Source: Sphingomonas suaedae (lineage in GTDB: Bacteria; Pseudomonadota; Alphaproteobacteria; Sphingomonadales; Sphingomonadaceae). From it: DNA of 64,000 bases. The stretch spans positions 496,001 to 560,000 of the forward strand of contig NZ_CP042239.1 in NCBI RefSeq assembly GCF_007833215.1, in the 5' to 3' direction. The notes under the pieces are model-generated. The model did no database searches and was not told where the DNA came from. It saw only the letters and a program-made list of their open reading frames with translations. Both the position numbers and the translations under genes were made by a program. Of the stretch, positions 54,598 through 62,964 are shown piece by piece; the first letter of the stretch is position 1; the number at the start of each line of letters is the position of its first letter.

Positions 54598-56754
54598 CTA
54601 AAGGCCCAGACGCAGACTGACGCGGAAACCCCTGCCGGCAAGCGGTGCGAAGTCCTTCAGGAAGCTGGTGTGCCGCCGTGCCTCGACATCGAAGATATTG
54701 TTGGCACTGACCAGGATCGTGGTGTTGTTGTCCTTGCCCCAGGGGCTGAACGCGATCGACGCGTTCACCAGCGTATAGTCGCTGGTCGGCGTTTCGAACG
54801 CAGTGATCCGATCCTGTTCGAACACATGTTCGACTTCCGCCCGCGCCGACAGCCTGTCCGACTGCAGCTCAAGCCCGCCCAGCAGACGCATCGGCGGGAT
54901 GCGCGGCACAGGGCCGTGATCCACGACCGTGGCGTGGACGTAATCCCCCAGCACATCGAGATTGACGGCATAATCGCCCATGCGGGCAACCCGCACGGAC
55001 GCATCCGTCTCAAAGCCGTAGTAACGCGCATCGGCTTGCTGGAACTGGAAACACGGGAACTCCACTTCGCGGCCGCTCGGGTCTGCGGCTGCCTCGCACA
55101 CGCTCTGATCCACCTGGCTCTCGAAAATATAGTTGGAGAACCAGTTGTAATAGGCCGACGCATCGAAGTGATAGCCGTCGCCATTGGCGTGCAACGTCGC
55201 CTCGATCCCCCAGGACTTCTCCAGGCGGAAATCGGGACTGCCCAATTCATATGCTTGGGTTCCGGCGTGCGCGCCGTTGGCGAACAGTTCTTCACCCGAT
55301 GGCGCGCGTTCGGTTCGCGACGCGTTCAATCCGACACGAATCCCGGGCGCGACCGCTACCGACGCTCCCAGCGAACCCGAGAAGGCGTCGAAGCTACGCT
55401 GGCCCGAGAAGAAGCGAAGATCGCCAGCGAGCGTGTCCGCCGTCAGCTGGGTGCGCTCGTATCGCGCACCGCCCTCGGCGCGAACATTACCAAGATCGAT
55501 CTGCTGAAGCGTGAATACGCCGAACTGGCCGGTTCGGTTCTTGGGGAGAAATGCCTCTTCGCCCTGCACGTCGAAGCGGCGGTTGAAATACTGGATACCG
55601 GATGCGCCGCGCCAGCCGTCGCGATCGGCCTGGACCAGCTCGATCCGGCCCTCCAGACCCTTGTTGTAGAAGCGGGTCGCGATCTCGCCGGTATCTTCCA
55701 GCTCGAAATGGCGGTAGCTCGCATAGCCTGCCCGCACGCGGATGCGCTCGAGGAATCCGCCCCCGGTTTCGACCTCGCCACGCAGGTCGAACCGATCCTG
55801 CGCGATATCGAGCCGCGGAGCCTCCTGCTCCTGTCCCAGCTGCGTGGCATAGCGGACGGGAACGCCATAGAGGCTGTCATAATGGCTGTACGACACGCCC
55901 AGATTGCCGGTTTCCGTGATGATCGACGCTCCGACGTCAGCAGTCCAGGTTTCGCTCGCCGAATTGGGCAGCCGGTCGCGCAATGCAGCATTGCCGGCGA
56001 AATCGATCGGTTCCTCCTCACCGTCGGGGTCCGGCGCGGGTTGCGGCAGCGCTGCGGTCGCCAGCGCCTCGGCGCGGGCGCGGCTGGACAGGACATAGCC
56101 TGGAATCTTGAGGTCGTCGGTCTTGGTGTAGGAGCCGTCAGCGTGCAGCACGATCTTTGAGCCGAGCGCCACATCGCCGGCGCCTGCGATCGACCGCTCG
56201 TTGGCGGCGGAGCCATAGGTGCCTATCGCATTCACGCGATAGCCGTTTTCGGGAATGCTGCGCGGAATGCGGGTATCGATCACATTGACGACGCCGCCGA
56301 TCGCCGAGGATCCGAACAGCAGGGCGGACGGCCCGCGCAGGATCTCGACCCGTTCGGCCAGCAGCGGATCGATCACGACCGCATGATCGACGGAGGTGTT
56401 GGACACGTCGATCGACCCGATGCCGTCGGTCAGCACCCGGACGCGCTCGCCCTGAAAGCCGCGCAGGATCGGTCGTGATGCGCTTGGGCCGAATGACGTC
56501 GCTGAGACGCCCGGCTGGCGCGCCAGCGTCTCACCGATCGTCGGGCGCAATTCGCGCTGCAGCTTTTCGCCGGTGACGACCGAGGTGCCCTGCAGCAGAT
56601 CGTCTTCCCCCTGCCGGAACGGGGCGGTGATGACGATCTCTTCCCGCGGGTTGATTCGGTCGGCTTTGGCGGTGGTGTCGCTGCTTGCGCTCTGCGCGAA
56701 AGCCGACGGAGAAAGGGCGAGCGATGCGACGCTCAACAAATAGATAGTACGCAT
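54598..56754 (-). CDS. ZnuD-family TonB-dependent receptor without His-rich loop
   Basis: ATG 56754 (GGAG upstream) gives 718 residues with a signal peptide ending AFAQ. TonB box EEIVITAPF, plug with ETLARQPGVSATSFGPSASR and a barrel ending in Leu follow. It resembles the neighbouring ZnuD-like receptor throughout, including the SVDHAVVIDPLLAERVEIL and TERAPSGEELFANGAH segments, but the loop that carries His/Cys there is acidic here (PDPDGEEEPIDF). It may take a different metal complex. A strong terminator follows. Confidence 0.88.
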   Translation of the reverse strand: MRTIYLLSVASLALSPSAFAQSASSDTTAKADRINPREEIVITAPFRQGEDDLLQGTSVVTGEKLQRELRPTIGETLARQPGVSATSFGPSASRPILRGFQGERVRVLTDGIGSIDVSNTSVDHAVVIDPLLAERVEILRGPSALLFGSSAIGGVVNVIDTRIPRSIPENGYRVNAIGTYGSAANERSIAGAGDVALGSKIVLHADGSYTKTDDLKIPGYVLSSRARAEALATAALPQPAPDPDGEEEPIDFAGNAALRDRLPNSASETWTADVGASIITETGNLGVSYSHYDSLYGVPVRYATQLGQEQEAPRLDIAQDRFDLRGEVETGGGFLERIRVRAGYASYRHFELEDTGEIATRFYNKGLEGRIELVQADRDGWRGASGIQYFNRRFDVQGEEAFLPKNRTGQFGVFTLQQIDLGNVRAEGGARYERTQLTADTLAGDLRFFSGQRSFDAFSGSLGASVAVAPGIRVGLNASRTERAPSGEELFANGAHAGTQAYELGSPDFRLEKSWGIEATLHANGDGYHFDASAYYNWFSNYIFESQVDQSVCEAAADPSGREVEFPCFQFQQADARYYGFETDASVRVARMGDYAVNLDVLGDYVHATVVDHGPVPRIPPMRLLGGLELQSDRLSARAEVEHVFEQDRITAFETPTSDYTLVNASIAFSPWGKDNNTTILVSANNIFDVEARRHTSFLKDFAPLAGRGFRVSLRLGL

Positions 56755-56839
56755 AGGGGACACTCCAGATGCCTTGTCGTGAACAGGGTGCGCGTGTGCC
56801 CGGCGACCATGGGCCGCCCGCAACGCGGTTCGCTTCAGA

Positions 56840-57202
56840 CTAGGCAGTCAGGGGTGGTGCGCGGCTGCGCCACGGATTCGCGCGTCGGGCGAGCGACCAG
56901 GTCGACTGATCGGGTTCGACAGCGAGCAGGTCGGCAAGCTTCGCCCCGACCAACACGGGTTTGGGCGGAATCAGCCATGCGTCGCCACTGTCCAATTCAT
57001 CGCAGAGCACGCATTTCGAAGAAGGTTGAGCGGGTGATCGATCACTCGGTCCTGACGATGCGACGACGTTTGTCGACCACGCGATCGCATTCGGGCCGTG
57101 CGCATTGTGAACGTGCGTATGGACGACCAGGCTTTGCCAGATCAGCGCGATTGCGAGCAGCACCGCCCAGCCGATGCCGACCAGCTTGCCTCGCCGCTGC
57201 AT
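56840..57202 (-). CDS. Small membrane protein with His cluster and CxxC
   Basis: ATG 57202 with an AGGAGG site 10 bases upstream gives 120 residues. One membrane helix (about residues 10-28) is followed by HTHVHNAHG and, after a Ser/Pro linker, CVLCDELD. It resembles DUF2946-type proteins seen beside metal receptors, but the match is loose. It precedes the ZnuD-like receptor in the same direction, and a candidate Zur box lies about 110 bases upstream. Metal binding in the periplasm is a reasonable inference. Confidence 0.7.
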   Translation of the reverse strand: MQRRGKLVGIGWAVLLAIALIWQSLVVHTHVHNAHGPNAIAWSTNVVASSGPSDRSPAQPSSKCVLCDELDSGDAWLIPPKPVLVGAKLADLLAVEPDQSTWSLARRANPWRSRAPPLTA

Positions 57203-57309
57203 CGACTCGCCCTCCTCGCGTTCGGCGCGGAACGCTAAGCCTGGGCGCAAAATGGAAGGGTCAGTACGCAGCAACAGGATCGCCCGTTCTCATCAATCCG
57301 GTCGCGATA

Positions 57310-57324
57310 TGTTGTATAGTATCA
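57310..57324. promoter_or_regulatory. Candidate Zur-type dyad upstream of the small His/CxxC gene
   Basis: TGTTGTATAGTATCA fits the general alphaproteobacterial Zur form TGTTATA-ATAACA in its ends. It matches the reverse complement of the site at 60154-60168 in 12 of 15 bases. Confidence 0.5.
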
Positions 57325-57382
57325 GCTTGCAAGCGCTGTCGGATCGAGCCTGCTTTACAGGGCCGCGCCATCACGCGCCCGC

Positions 57383-57874
57383 TCAGAGCTTTTTGGCGTT
57401 GACCAACCGGTAGAAGATGCCGCTTTCGTCCTGCCCGGTCAGTTGCAGCGTGCCGCTGATCACCAGCGGGTCACGCTCGTTGAGCGGGACCCCGGCGGGG
57501 GCGAGCACTTCGATGAACTGGTTGGGCATGGCGTGGAAGTGGAAGGGGCAGCCCGGCGGGTAGGCGAGCAGCACGAACCGCTTCTGCTTCGCCGCTTTGT
57601 CGAGTGGCATCATCCAGCCCGCGACCTTGATCTCCTTGCCGTTGAGCGCCTTGACCGCCGCCGGGAAGACCGGCTTGGAATAGATCACGCCGGCTGAGAC
57701 GCGCTGCTTTTCGGTCGTGCTCTCGAGCAGCTTCCACGGCGTACCGCCCTTGGGCGTCGCCGCGGGCTTCCACACGTCCTTGACGTCCTGCTTGGGCCCG
57801 CCACCCAGCAATTGCGCGGTTGCCGGCGCCGCGACCGTCAGTAGCGCGAGCGCCGTCAGGATCGAAGTCTTCAT
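57383..57874 (-). CDS. Secreted DUF3299 protein
   Basis: ATG 57874 is preferred because AGGGA is 9 bases upstream; the ATG at 57883 abuts it. The 163-residue product has a signal peptide ending ATAQ. The DUF3299 core has VAGWMMPLDKAAKQKRFVLL and a CPFHFHAMPNQFIEV segment whose Cys and His may bind metal. DUF3299 proteins accompany FtsX-like permease/ATPase pairs in zinc-regulated operons such as PA4063-PA4066 of Pseudomonas (recalled). It directly follows that ABC pair here. Confidence 0.82.
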   Translation of the reverse strand: MKTSILTALALLTVAAPATAQLLGGGPKQDVKDVWKPAATPKGGTPWKLLESTTEKQRVSAGVIYSKPVFPAAVKALNGKEIKVAGWMMPLDKAAKQKRFVLLAYPPGCPFHFHAMPNQFIEVLAPAGVPLNERDPLVISGTLQLTGQDESGIFYRLVNAKKL

Positions 57875-57886
57875 GATACGCATTCC

Positions 57887-59179
57887 CTACTGAGCCCGCG
57901 CAAGCGTGCGGGCAAGATCAACGCGGAATACCCTGAGCGCCGGGAGGAGCGCGGCGATCAACCCAATTCCCAGCACTCCGGCAAAGATCATCAGTTCGCC
58001 GGGATGAACCCGCCATGGATCGAGCCCGATCTCCGCCAGTGGATCGAACAACGCGCGCGCCGCAGCCAGCGCACCATGCGCCGTGAGCAGCCCGAGCAAC
58101 GCCCCGGTTGCGGCGGTCAGCAGCCCTTCGAGCAGGATCGTGCCGAACACCGACACCCGCGTCGCGCCCATCACCCGCAGCAGCGCCAGATCGCCCTCGC
58201 GTGCGCGCGCCGCGTTGAGCAACGCAACGAAGATCGCCAGCCCGCCGGTCGCGGCGAGCAGCCAGGCAAAGATCCGCGCCCCCTCGATCCCCGCGCCGAA
58301 CAGGGTCAGCAGCCGCGCGGTTTCCTGCGCCGGAACGGCCGCCTGCATGTTCGTCTGGCGGTTGACGAAGCTCGGCACGCGCACTGCGCCCAGTGCCGAG
58401 CGATAGCTGACGAGCAGAGCGGTCACTTCCGGCTCCAGCGTCCCGGCCGCACCGATCAGCGGCGCTTCCTCAGCGTCATGGTCGTGATCAGCGTGCGCCT
58501 CCCCGTCCTTGCCTTCATGGCGCGTCTCATCCTCATGATGCGCTGCGCCGTCATGATCGTGTTCGATGCCGTGCACGTCCCACACGCTCTCGACCGGGGT
58601 CAGGATCAGCCGGTCGATCACGGTTCCGGTGGGGGCCAGGATGCCGACCGTAATGAAGGGATGCTCGTCATGGCCGGTCACGCCTTCTCCTTCGCCGAAG
58701 CCATGGCTGCCGACGAATTTCTGGCCGACCCCCGCGCCGAGCTCACGCGCTGCGGTCGCGCCCAGCACTGCGTCCCCGGCCTTCGCGAAGAGCTTCCCCT
58801 GATCGAGCTTCGCGCCATAGAGATCGAGATAGGATGGTTCGGTCCCGACGATGCGATGGCCGCGAAAACTGTCGCCCATCGCCAGCGGAACGACCCGGGC
58901 GACCGCCGGGTCGCGCCGCAGCAGCGCGACGCTGTCGAGCGGGATGTTCCCGGTCGGGGCGTCGATATGATAGATGCTCGACAGGATCAGCTGGAGCGGC
59001 GAGCCCTTCGCGCCCACCACCAGATCGATCCCCTGCGCGTCCCGCTGAAGCCGGTCAGTCAGCTGGGTCGAGAAGATCAGAAGGATCGCCAGCGTCGCCA
59101 CCGCGAGCCCCAGCAGGACGATGTTGAGCAGGGTGGTGAGCGCGCGATCGCGCAGATAGGCCAGTGCAAGGTTGAACAT
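57887..59179 (-). CDS. FtsX/MacB-like ABC permease with His-rich periplasmic loop
   Basis: The 430-residue protein starts at ATG 59179 (TGATG overlap with the ATPase stop; GTG 59182 is possible). It has the four-helix FtsX layout: one helix near residues 18-38, a large periplasmic domain, then three C-terminal helices. In the periplasmic domain residues 203-235 contain nine His with many acids, a probable zinc-binding loop. Such permeases move lipoproteins or metallophores or transmit signals instead of importing ions. Its partners are the LolD-like ATPase and DUF3299 protein. Confidence 0.87.
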   Translation of the reverse strand: MFNLALAYLRDRALTTLLNIVLLGLAVATLAILLIFSTQLTDRLQRDAQGIDLVVGAKGSPLQLILSSIYHIDAPTGNIPLDSVALLRRDPAVARVVPLAMGDSFRGHRIVGTEPSYLDLYGAKLDQGKLFAKAGDAVLGATAARELGAGVGQKFVGSHGFGEGEGVTGHDEHPFITVGILAPTGTVIDRLILTPVESVWDVHGIEHDHDGAAHHEDETRHEGKDGEAHADHDHDAEEAPLIGAAGTLEPEVTALLVSYRSALGAVRVPSFVNRQTNMQAAVPAQETARLLTLFGAGIEGARIFAWLLAATGGLAIFVALLNAARAREGDLALLRVMGATRVSVFGTILLEGLLTAATGALLGLLTAHGALAAARALFDPLAEIGLDPWRVHPGELMIFAGVLGIGLIAALLPALRVFRVDLARTLARAQ

Positions 59180-59835
59180 CACGCCGCCTCGCGCACCGGC
59201 GCCAACGTCACCGCATCGGGGATGAACGCCTTGATCCGCGCGTCATGCGTCGCGACCAGAAGGGTCGAGCCATGGGCGTTCGCGGTGTCGATCAGCAGGC
59301 GCGCGACCCGTTCGGCATTGTGATCGTCCAGCGCCGAGGTCGGCTCGTCGGCGATCAGCAGCCGGGGTCGCGCCACCAGTCCCCGCGCGATCGCCGCGCG
59401 CTGGGCCTCGCCCTGGCTCAGCTCGCGTGGCCGGGCATGGGCGCGGTGTGACAGGCCGAGTTCGTCGAGCAGCGCCTTCACCTCGGTCCGATCTTGCCGC
59501 TGCCCGGCGAGCCGCTGGGCGAGCAGCAGATTGGAGGTCACGTCGAGCGCCGCGACCAGACGCAGCGTCTGAAACACCACCCCGATCTTGCGGCGGCGCA
59601 GATCATCGCGGCGTGCGGGGGGCAGGGTGCTGATGGTCTCGCCATCGATCGCAATCGACCCCTCATGCGGGGTCAGCAACCCGGCGATCAGGTGGATCAG
59701 CGTCGTCTTGCCCGAGCCCGAGGGTCCCAGCAGCACGCGATGCGCGCCCGCATCCTGGGTAAGGTCGAAGCGATCGAGTACGGCCTGCCCGCCATAGCGG
59801 AAGGTCAGGCCGCTGATTTCCAGCAGATGGGGCAT
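59179..59835 (-). CDS. LolD/MacB-like ABC transporter ATPase
   Basis: This 218-residue ATPase has Walker A GPSGSGKTT, Q-loop VVFQTLRLVAAL, signature LSQGEAQRAAIARG and Walker B RLLIADEPTSALD. The short length and LSQGEAQR signature are those of the LolD/MacB group that pairs with FtsX-like permeases. It overlaps the permease gene start and follows the small secreted protein gene by 17 bases. It works in the 60137-57383 operon, which probably responds to zinc. Confidence 0.92.
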   Translation of the reverse strand: MPHLLEISGLTFRYGGQAVLDRFDLTQDAGAHRVLLGPSGSGKTTLIHLIAGLLTPHEGSIAIDGETISTLPPARRDDLRRRKIGVVFQTLRLVAALDVTSNLLLAQRLAGQRQDRTEVKALLDELGLSHRAHARPRELSQGEAQRAAIARGLVARPRLLIADEPTSALDDHNAERVARLLIDTANAHGSTLLVATHDARIKAFIPDAVTLAPVREAA

Positions 59836-59852
59836 CAATCAGTTCGCGCGGC

Positions 59853-60137
59853 TCACCGGAAGGTCTCGGACGGCAATGGACTGCCGTTGTCATAATCCCT
59901 GCCCTGATCGGCAGGCGGCTCGACAATTTCGGCAACCGCTTCAGGCTGCTGCTCCACCGGGGAGGGTTGATTGGCCTCGACCTGAATATCGAGATTAGTA
60001 GCCGGTGCGCTGTGACTTGCATAGGAAGCGAAGGCGTTGAATCGTTGCGGACCGCCGAGCAACTCAAGGTCGCAAGCGAATGCTGGTGCCGCAGTGACAG
60101 TAAGCGCCGATCCGGCGAGCAGAATGAACTTGCGCAT
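59853..60137 (-). CDS. Small secreted protein of unknown function
   Basis: ATG 60137 with GGAG upstream gives 94 residues. The signal peptide ends near AFA and the mature chain starts with Cys (CDLELLGG), followed by an acidic, Pro-rich tail (QPSPVEQQPEAVAEIVEPP). No His-rich segment is present, so it is not an obvious ZrgA-type zinc binder, though it occupies that gene's usual place ahead of the ABC pair. The family is not recognised. Confidence 0.7.
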   Translation of the reverse strand: MRKFILLAGSALTVTAAPAFACDLELLGGPQRFNAFASYASHSAPATNLDIQVEANQPSPVEQQPEAVAEIVEPPADQGRDYDNGSPLPSETFR

Positions 60138-60153
60138 GAGCGAGTCTCCGGTG

Positions 60154-60168
60154 AGATACAATACATCA
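60154..60168. promoter_or_regulatory. Candidate Zur-type dyad between the ABC operon and phoX-like gene
   Basis: On the minus strand TGATGTATTGTATCT matches the 57310 site in 12 of 15 bases. It lies in the 80-base divergent region and could control both directions. Confidence 0.5.
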
Positions 60169-60217
60169 TATCCCTCATCCCCGGCGGCGTTGCAAGCGCC
60201 CATCAGGAGCTGAACCA

Positions 60218-61582
60218 ATGACCCTAGACATCAGCCGCCGCGCCTTCACCGCTGGCTTCGCGGCGAGTGCCTTTTCTGGACTGGCCCGCGTGCCCGCTAT
60301 CGCCTCCGCCCCCACTGCGCCGGGCTATGGCCCCTTGCGCGAGGATCCGGCGGGATTGCTCGATCTGCCACAGGGGTTCAGCTACCGCGTCATCTCGCAG
60401 CTTGGCGACTCGATGGATGACGGCTTCGTCGTCGGCGACCGCGCCGATGGCATGGGCTGTTTCGCGATCGACCGCCGCCGCGTGGCGCTGGTCCGCAACC
60501 ACGAGCTTCAGGTGAAGCACCAGAAGACCGGGCCGTTCCTGCGTGGCGACGCAGCCAGAATCGCGACCTATGACCGCGACAGCGACGGCCGCCCGCTGCC
60601 CGGCGGCACCAGCACGTTGATCTACAACCTCGCCACCGGCCGCGTCGAACGTCAGCATCTCAGCCTCGCCGGCACGATCCGCAATTGCGCGGGCGGCATC
60701 ACGCCCTGGGGCAGCTGGCTGACGTGCGAGGAGGACATGACTCGCGCGGGCAGCGGGGTCGGCAAGGATCATGGCTGGGTGTTCGAGGTGCCAGCGCGAC
60801 ACCGCGGGCTGGTCGATCCGGTTCCGCTCAAGGCGATGGGGCGCTTCAATCATGAGGCGGCGGCGGTCGATCCGCGCACCGGCATCGTCTATCTGACCGA
60901 GGATCGCGAGGACGGGCTGTTCTACCGCTTCCTGCCCGACCGGCCAGGCCAGCTGGCGCGCGGCGGACGGCTGCAGGCGCTCGGCCTGCGTGACCGGCCC
61001 AAGGGGGGCGATACATCGAACAAGGGCCGCCGCGATATCAGCATCGGCGCGTGGAAGGCGGTTCGCTGGATCGACCTCGATGGCACCGACGCCCCCGACG
61101 ACGACCTGCGCCTGCGCGGTCACAAGGCCGGTGCGGCGCGGTTCGCGCGGGGCGAGGGGATCCATTGGGGCGAAGGCGAAGCCTATTTCACCTGCACTTC
61201 GGGTGGGGCGAAGGCGCTGGGCCAGGTGATGCGCTACCGCCCGTCCCCGCACGAGGGCCAGCCGGGCGAAACGGACGCGCCCGGCATGGTCCAGCTGTTC
61301 GTCGAGTCCACCGATCCGGCGATGTTCAACTATGGCGACAATCTGACGGTCGGGCCCAATGGCCATCTGATCGTGTGCGAGGATCAATATACCGACGTCG
61401 TCGACAATTATCTGCGCGGGGTGACGCCCAATGGCGCGCTTTATCCGGTCGCGAGATGCCGGGTGCAGACCGAGCTGGCGGGTGCTTGTTTCTCACCCGA
61501 CGGCTCGACCCTGTTCGTCAATCTCTACAGCCCGACCAGAACGCTCGCGATCAGCGGACCGTGGCGGACGGCGGTTGCGTGA
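60218..61582 (+). CDS. PhoX-family (DUF839) Tat-exported protein
   Basis: The 454-residue protein begins with a Tat-type leader SRRAFTAGFAASAFSG. The PhoX/DUF839 propeller follows, with GDRADGMGCFAIDRRRVALV, NCAGGITPWGSWLTCEE (the EE pair binds Ca/Fe in PhoX) and GRFNHEAAAVDP. PhoX enzymes are calcium/iron-dependent alkaline phosphatases. Related DUF839 proteins are of unknown activity, so I keep the call at family level. AGGAG precedes the ATG. A zinc-independent phosphatase would suit a zinc-limitation regulon (inference). Confidence 0.85.
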   Translation: MTLDISRRAFTAGFAASAFSGLARVPAIASAPTAPGYGPLREDPAGLLDLPQGFSYRVISQLGDSMDDGFVVGDRADGMGCFAIDRRRVALVRNHELQVKHQKTGPFLRGDAARIATYDRDSDGRPLPGGTSTLIYNLATGRVERQHLSLAGTIRNCAGGITPWGSWLTCEEDMTRAGSGVGKDHGWVFEVPARHRGLVDPVPLKAMGRFNHEAAAVDPRTGIVYLTEDREDGLFYRFLPDRPGQLARGGRLQALGLRDRPKGGDTSNKGRRDISIGAWKAVRWIDLDGTDAPDDDLRLRGHKAGAARFARGEGIHWGEGEAYFTCTSGGAKALGQVMRYRPSPHEGQPGETDAPGMVQLFVESTDPAMFNYGDNLTVGPNGHLIVCEDQYTDVVDNYLRGVTPNGALYPVARCRVQTELAGACFSPDGSTLFVNLYSPTRTLAISGPWRTAVA

Positions 61583-61629
61583 ACAGGGTTCCCCCTTCCA
61601 TCCTGGACGGATCGCACTAGGCTGGGGGT

Positions 61630-62880
61630 ATGATCGCTCTCGCCCTTGTTCCGTTGCTGCTGACTGCGACCCAGTCGGCGCCGCCCGTCCCCGATGCAGT
61701 CACAAAGGCGCGTGTCGAACGTGTCCTTAGCGAGGCGCCGGTGATTGACGGGCATAACGACCTCGCCTGGGAATTGCGCAAATCCTATGATGGCGCAGTC
61801 GAGGCAGTCGATCTTACCCGCGACACCGCAAAGCTGGAAAAGCCGCTTCAGACCGATATCCCGCGCCTGCGCAAGGGACATGTCGGCGGACAGTTCTGGT
61901 CGCTCTACATCCCCGCGGAGGAAACGGGGCCGGAGGCGGTTCAGGCGACGCTCGACCAGATCGATATTGTCCAGCGTTTCGTACGCGCGCACCCCCAGAC
62001 CTTCGCGATGGCCCAGACCGCCGCCGATGTGCGCAAGGCGAGGGACGAGGGCAAGATCGCCTCGCTGATGGGGATTGAGGGCGGGCACCAGTTCGGCGGC
62101 CGCCTGTCGGTGCTGCGCCAGTTCCGTGAACTGGGCGTCCTCTACATGACGCTGACCCACAGCAAGAGCCTGAGCTGGGCGGATTCTGCCACCGATGCGC
62201 CCCGCTCGGGTGGGCTGTCACCGTTCGGCCGTCAGGTGGTGGGTGAGATGAACCGGATCGGCATGATCGTGGACATCAGCCATGTCTCCGACGCGACGAT
62301 GGCGGCGGTGCTGGATGTGACGAGGGCGCCGGTGATCGCCTCCCACTCCTCGGCGCGCGCGATCGCCGATCGGCCACGCAACATTCCCGACGTGCTGCTG
62401 CGCCGGATCGCCGAGAATGGCGGCGTGATCATGGTCAATTTCTATCCCGCCTTCCTGTCGAACACATGGAATGACTGGGACAATAAGCGGATCGCCTACG
62501 CCAAGGAGATCGGGCTGCCCTCGGCCCCCAGCGGCCAGCGTTCCACGCCCGCATTGGTCGCGTGGGAGCGCGACAATCCGCAACCGCGCGTCGATGTCCG
62601 CACCGTGGCCGACCATGTCGAGCATATCGCCAAAGTCGCCGGATACGACCATGTCGGGCTCGGCGCCGATTATGACGGGATCAGCGGTACCGGGCCGGAG
62701 GGGATGAAGGGTGTCGACAGCTATCCGTTGCTGTTCGCCGAACTGGCGCGGCGCGGCTGGAGCGATGAAAACCTCGCCAAGCTGTCCTGGAACAACGTGC
62801 TGCGCGTGATGGAAAGGGTCGAGGCGACCGCGCGGGCAATGGCCGGCACGCCGTTGACCGACGCGAACGATCCAGGCTGA
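61630..62880 (+). CDS. Exported M19 (renal-type) dipeptidase
   Basis: The 416-residue protein has a short N-terminal leader (LALVPLLLTATQSA). The membrane-dipeptidase motifs for a binuclear zinc site are VIDGHNDLAW, LMGIEGGHQF, VDISHVSD and VIASHSSARA. It hydrolyses dipeptides, probably in the periplasm. It follows the PhoX-like gene by 47 bases and precedes the S46 peptidase, which releases dipeptides, so the two peptidases may act in sequence. Confidence 0.92.
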   Translation: MIALALVPLLLTATQSAPPVPDAVTKARVERVLSEAPVIDGHNDLAWELRKSYDGAVEAVDLTRDTAKLEKPLQTDIPRLRKGHVGGQFWSLYIPAEETGPEAVQATLDQIDIVQRFVRAHPQTFAMAQTAADVRKARDEGKIASLMGIEGGHQFGGRLSVLRQFRELGVLYMTLTHSKSLSWADSATDAPRSGGLSPFGRQVVGEMNRIGMIVDISHVSDATMAAVLDVTRAPVIASHSSARAIADRPRNIPDVLLRRIAENGGVIMVNFYPAFLSNTWNDWDNKRIAYAKEIGLPSAPSGQRSTPALVAWERDNPQPRVDVRTVADHVEHIAKVAGYDHVGLGADYDGISGTGPEGMKGVDSYPLLFAELARRGWSDENLAKLSWNNVLRVMERVEATARAMAGTPLTDANDPG

Positions 62881-62935
62881 TCGACATCGCGACCGTAACG
62901 CTTGCAACGACCCGCGCACAGCGCTACTCCTGGCG

Positions 62936-62950
62936 TGTGACATTATATCA
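62936..62950. promoter_or_regulatory. Candidate Zur-type dyad before the S46 peptidase
   Basis: TGTGACATTATATCA lies 15 bases before the GTG start of the S46 gene. Its TGACATTATATCA core matches the site at 54506-54518 (minus strand) in 11 of 13 bases. Confidence 0.4.
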
Positions 62951-62964
62951 TAGAGGGTTCCACC

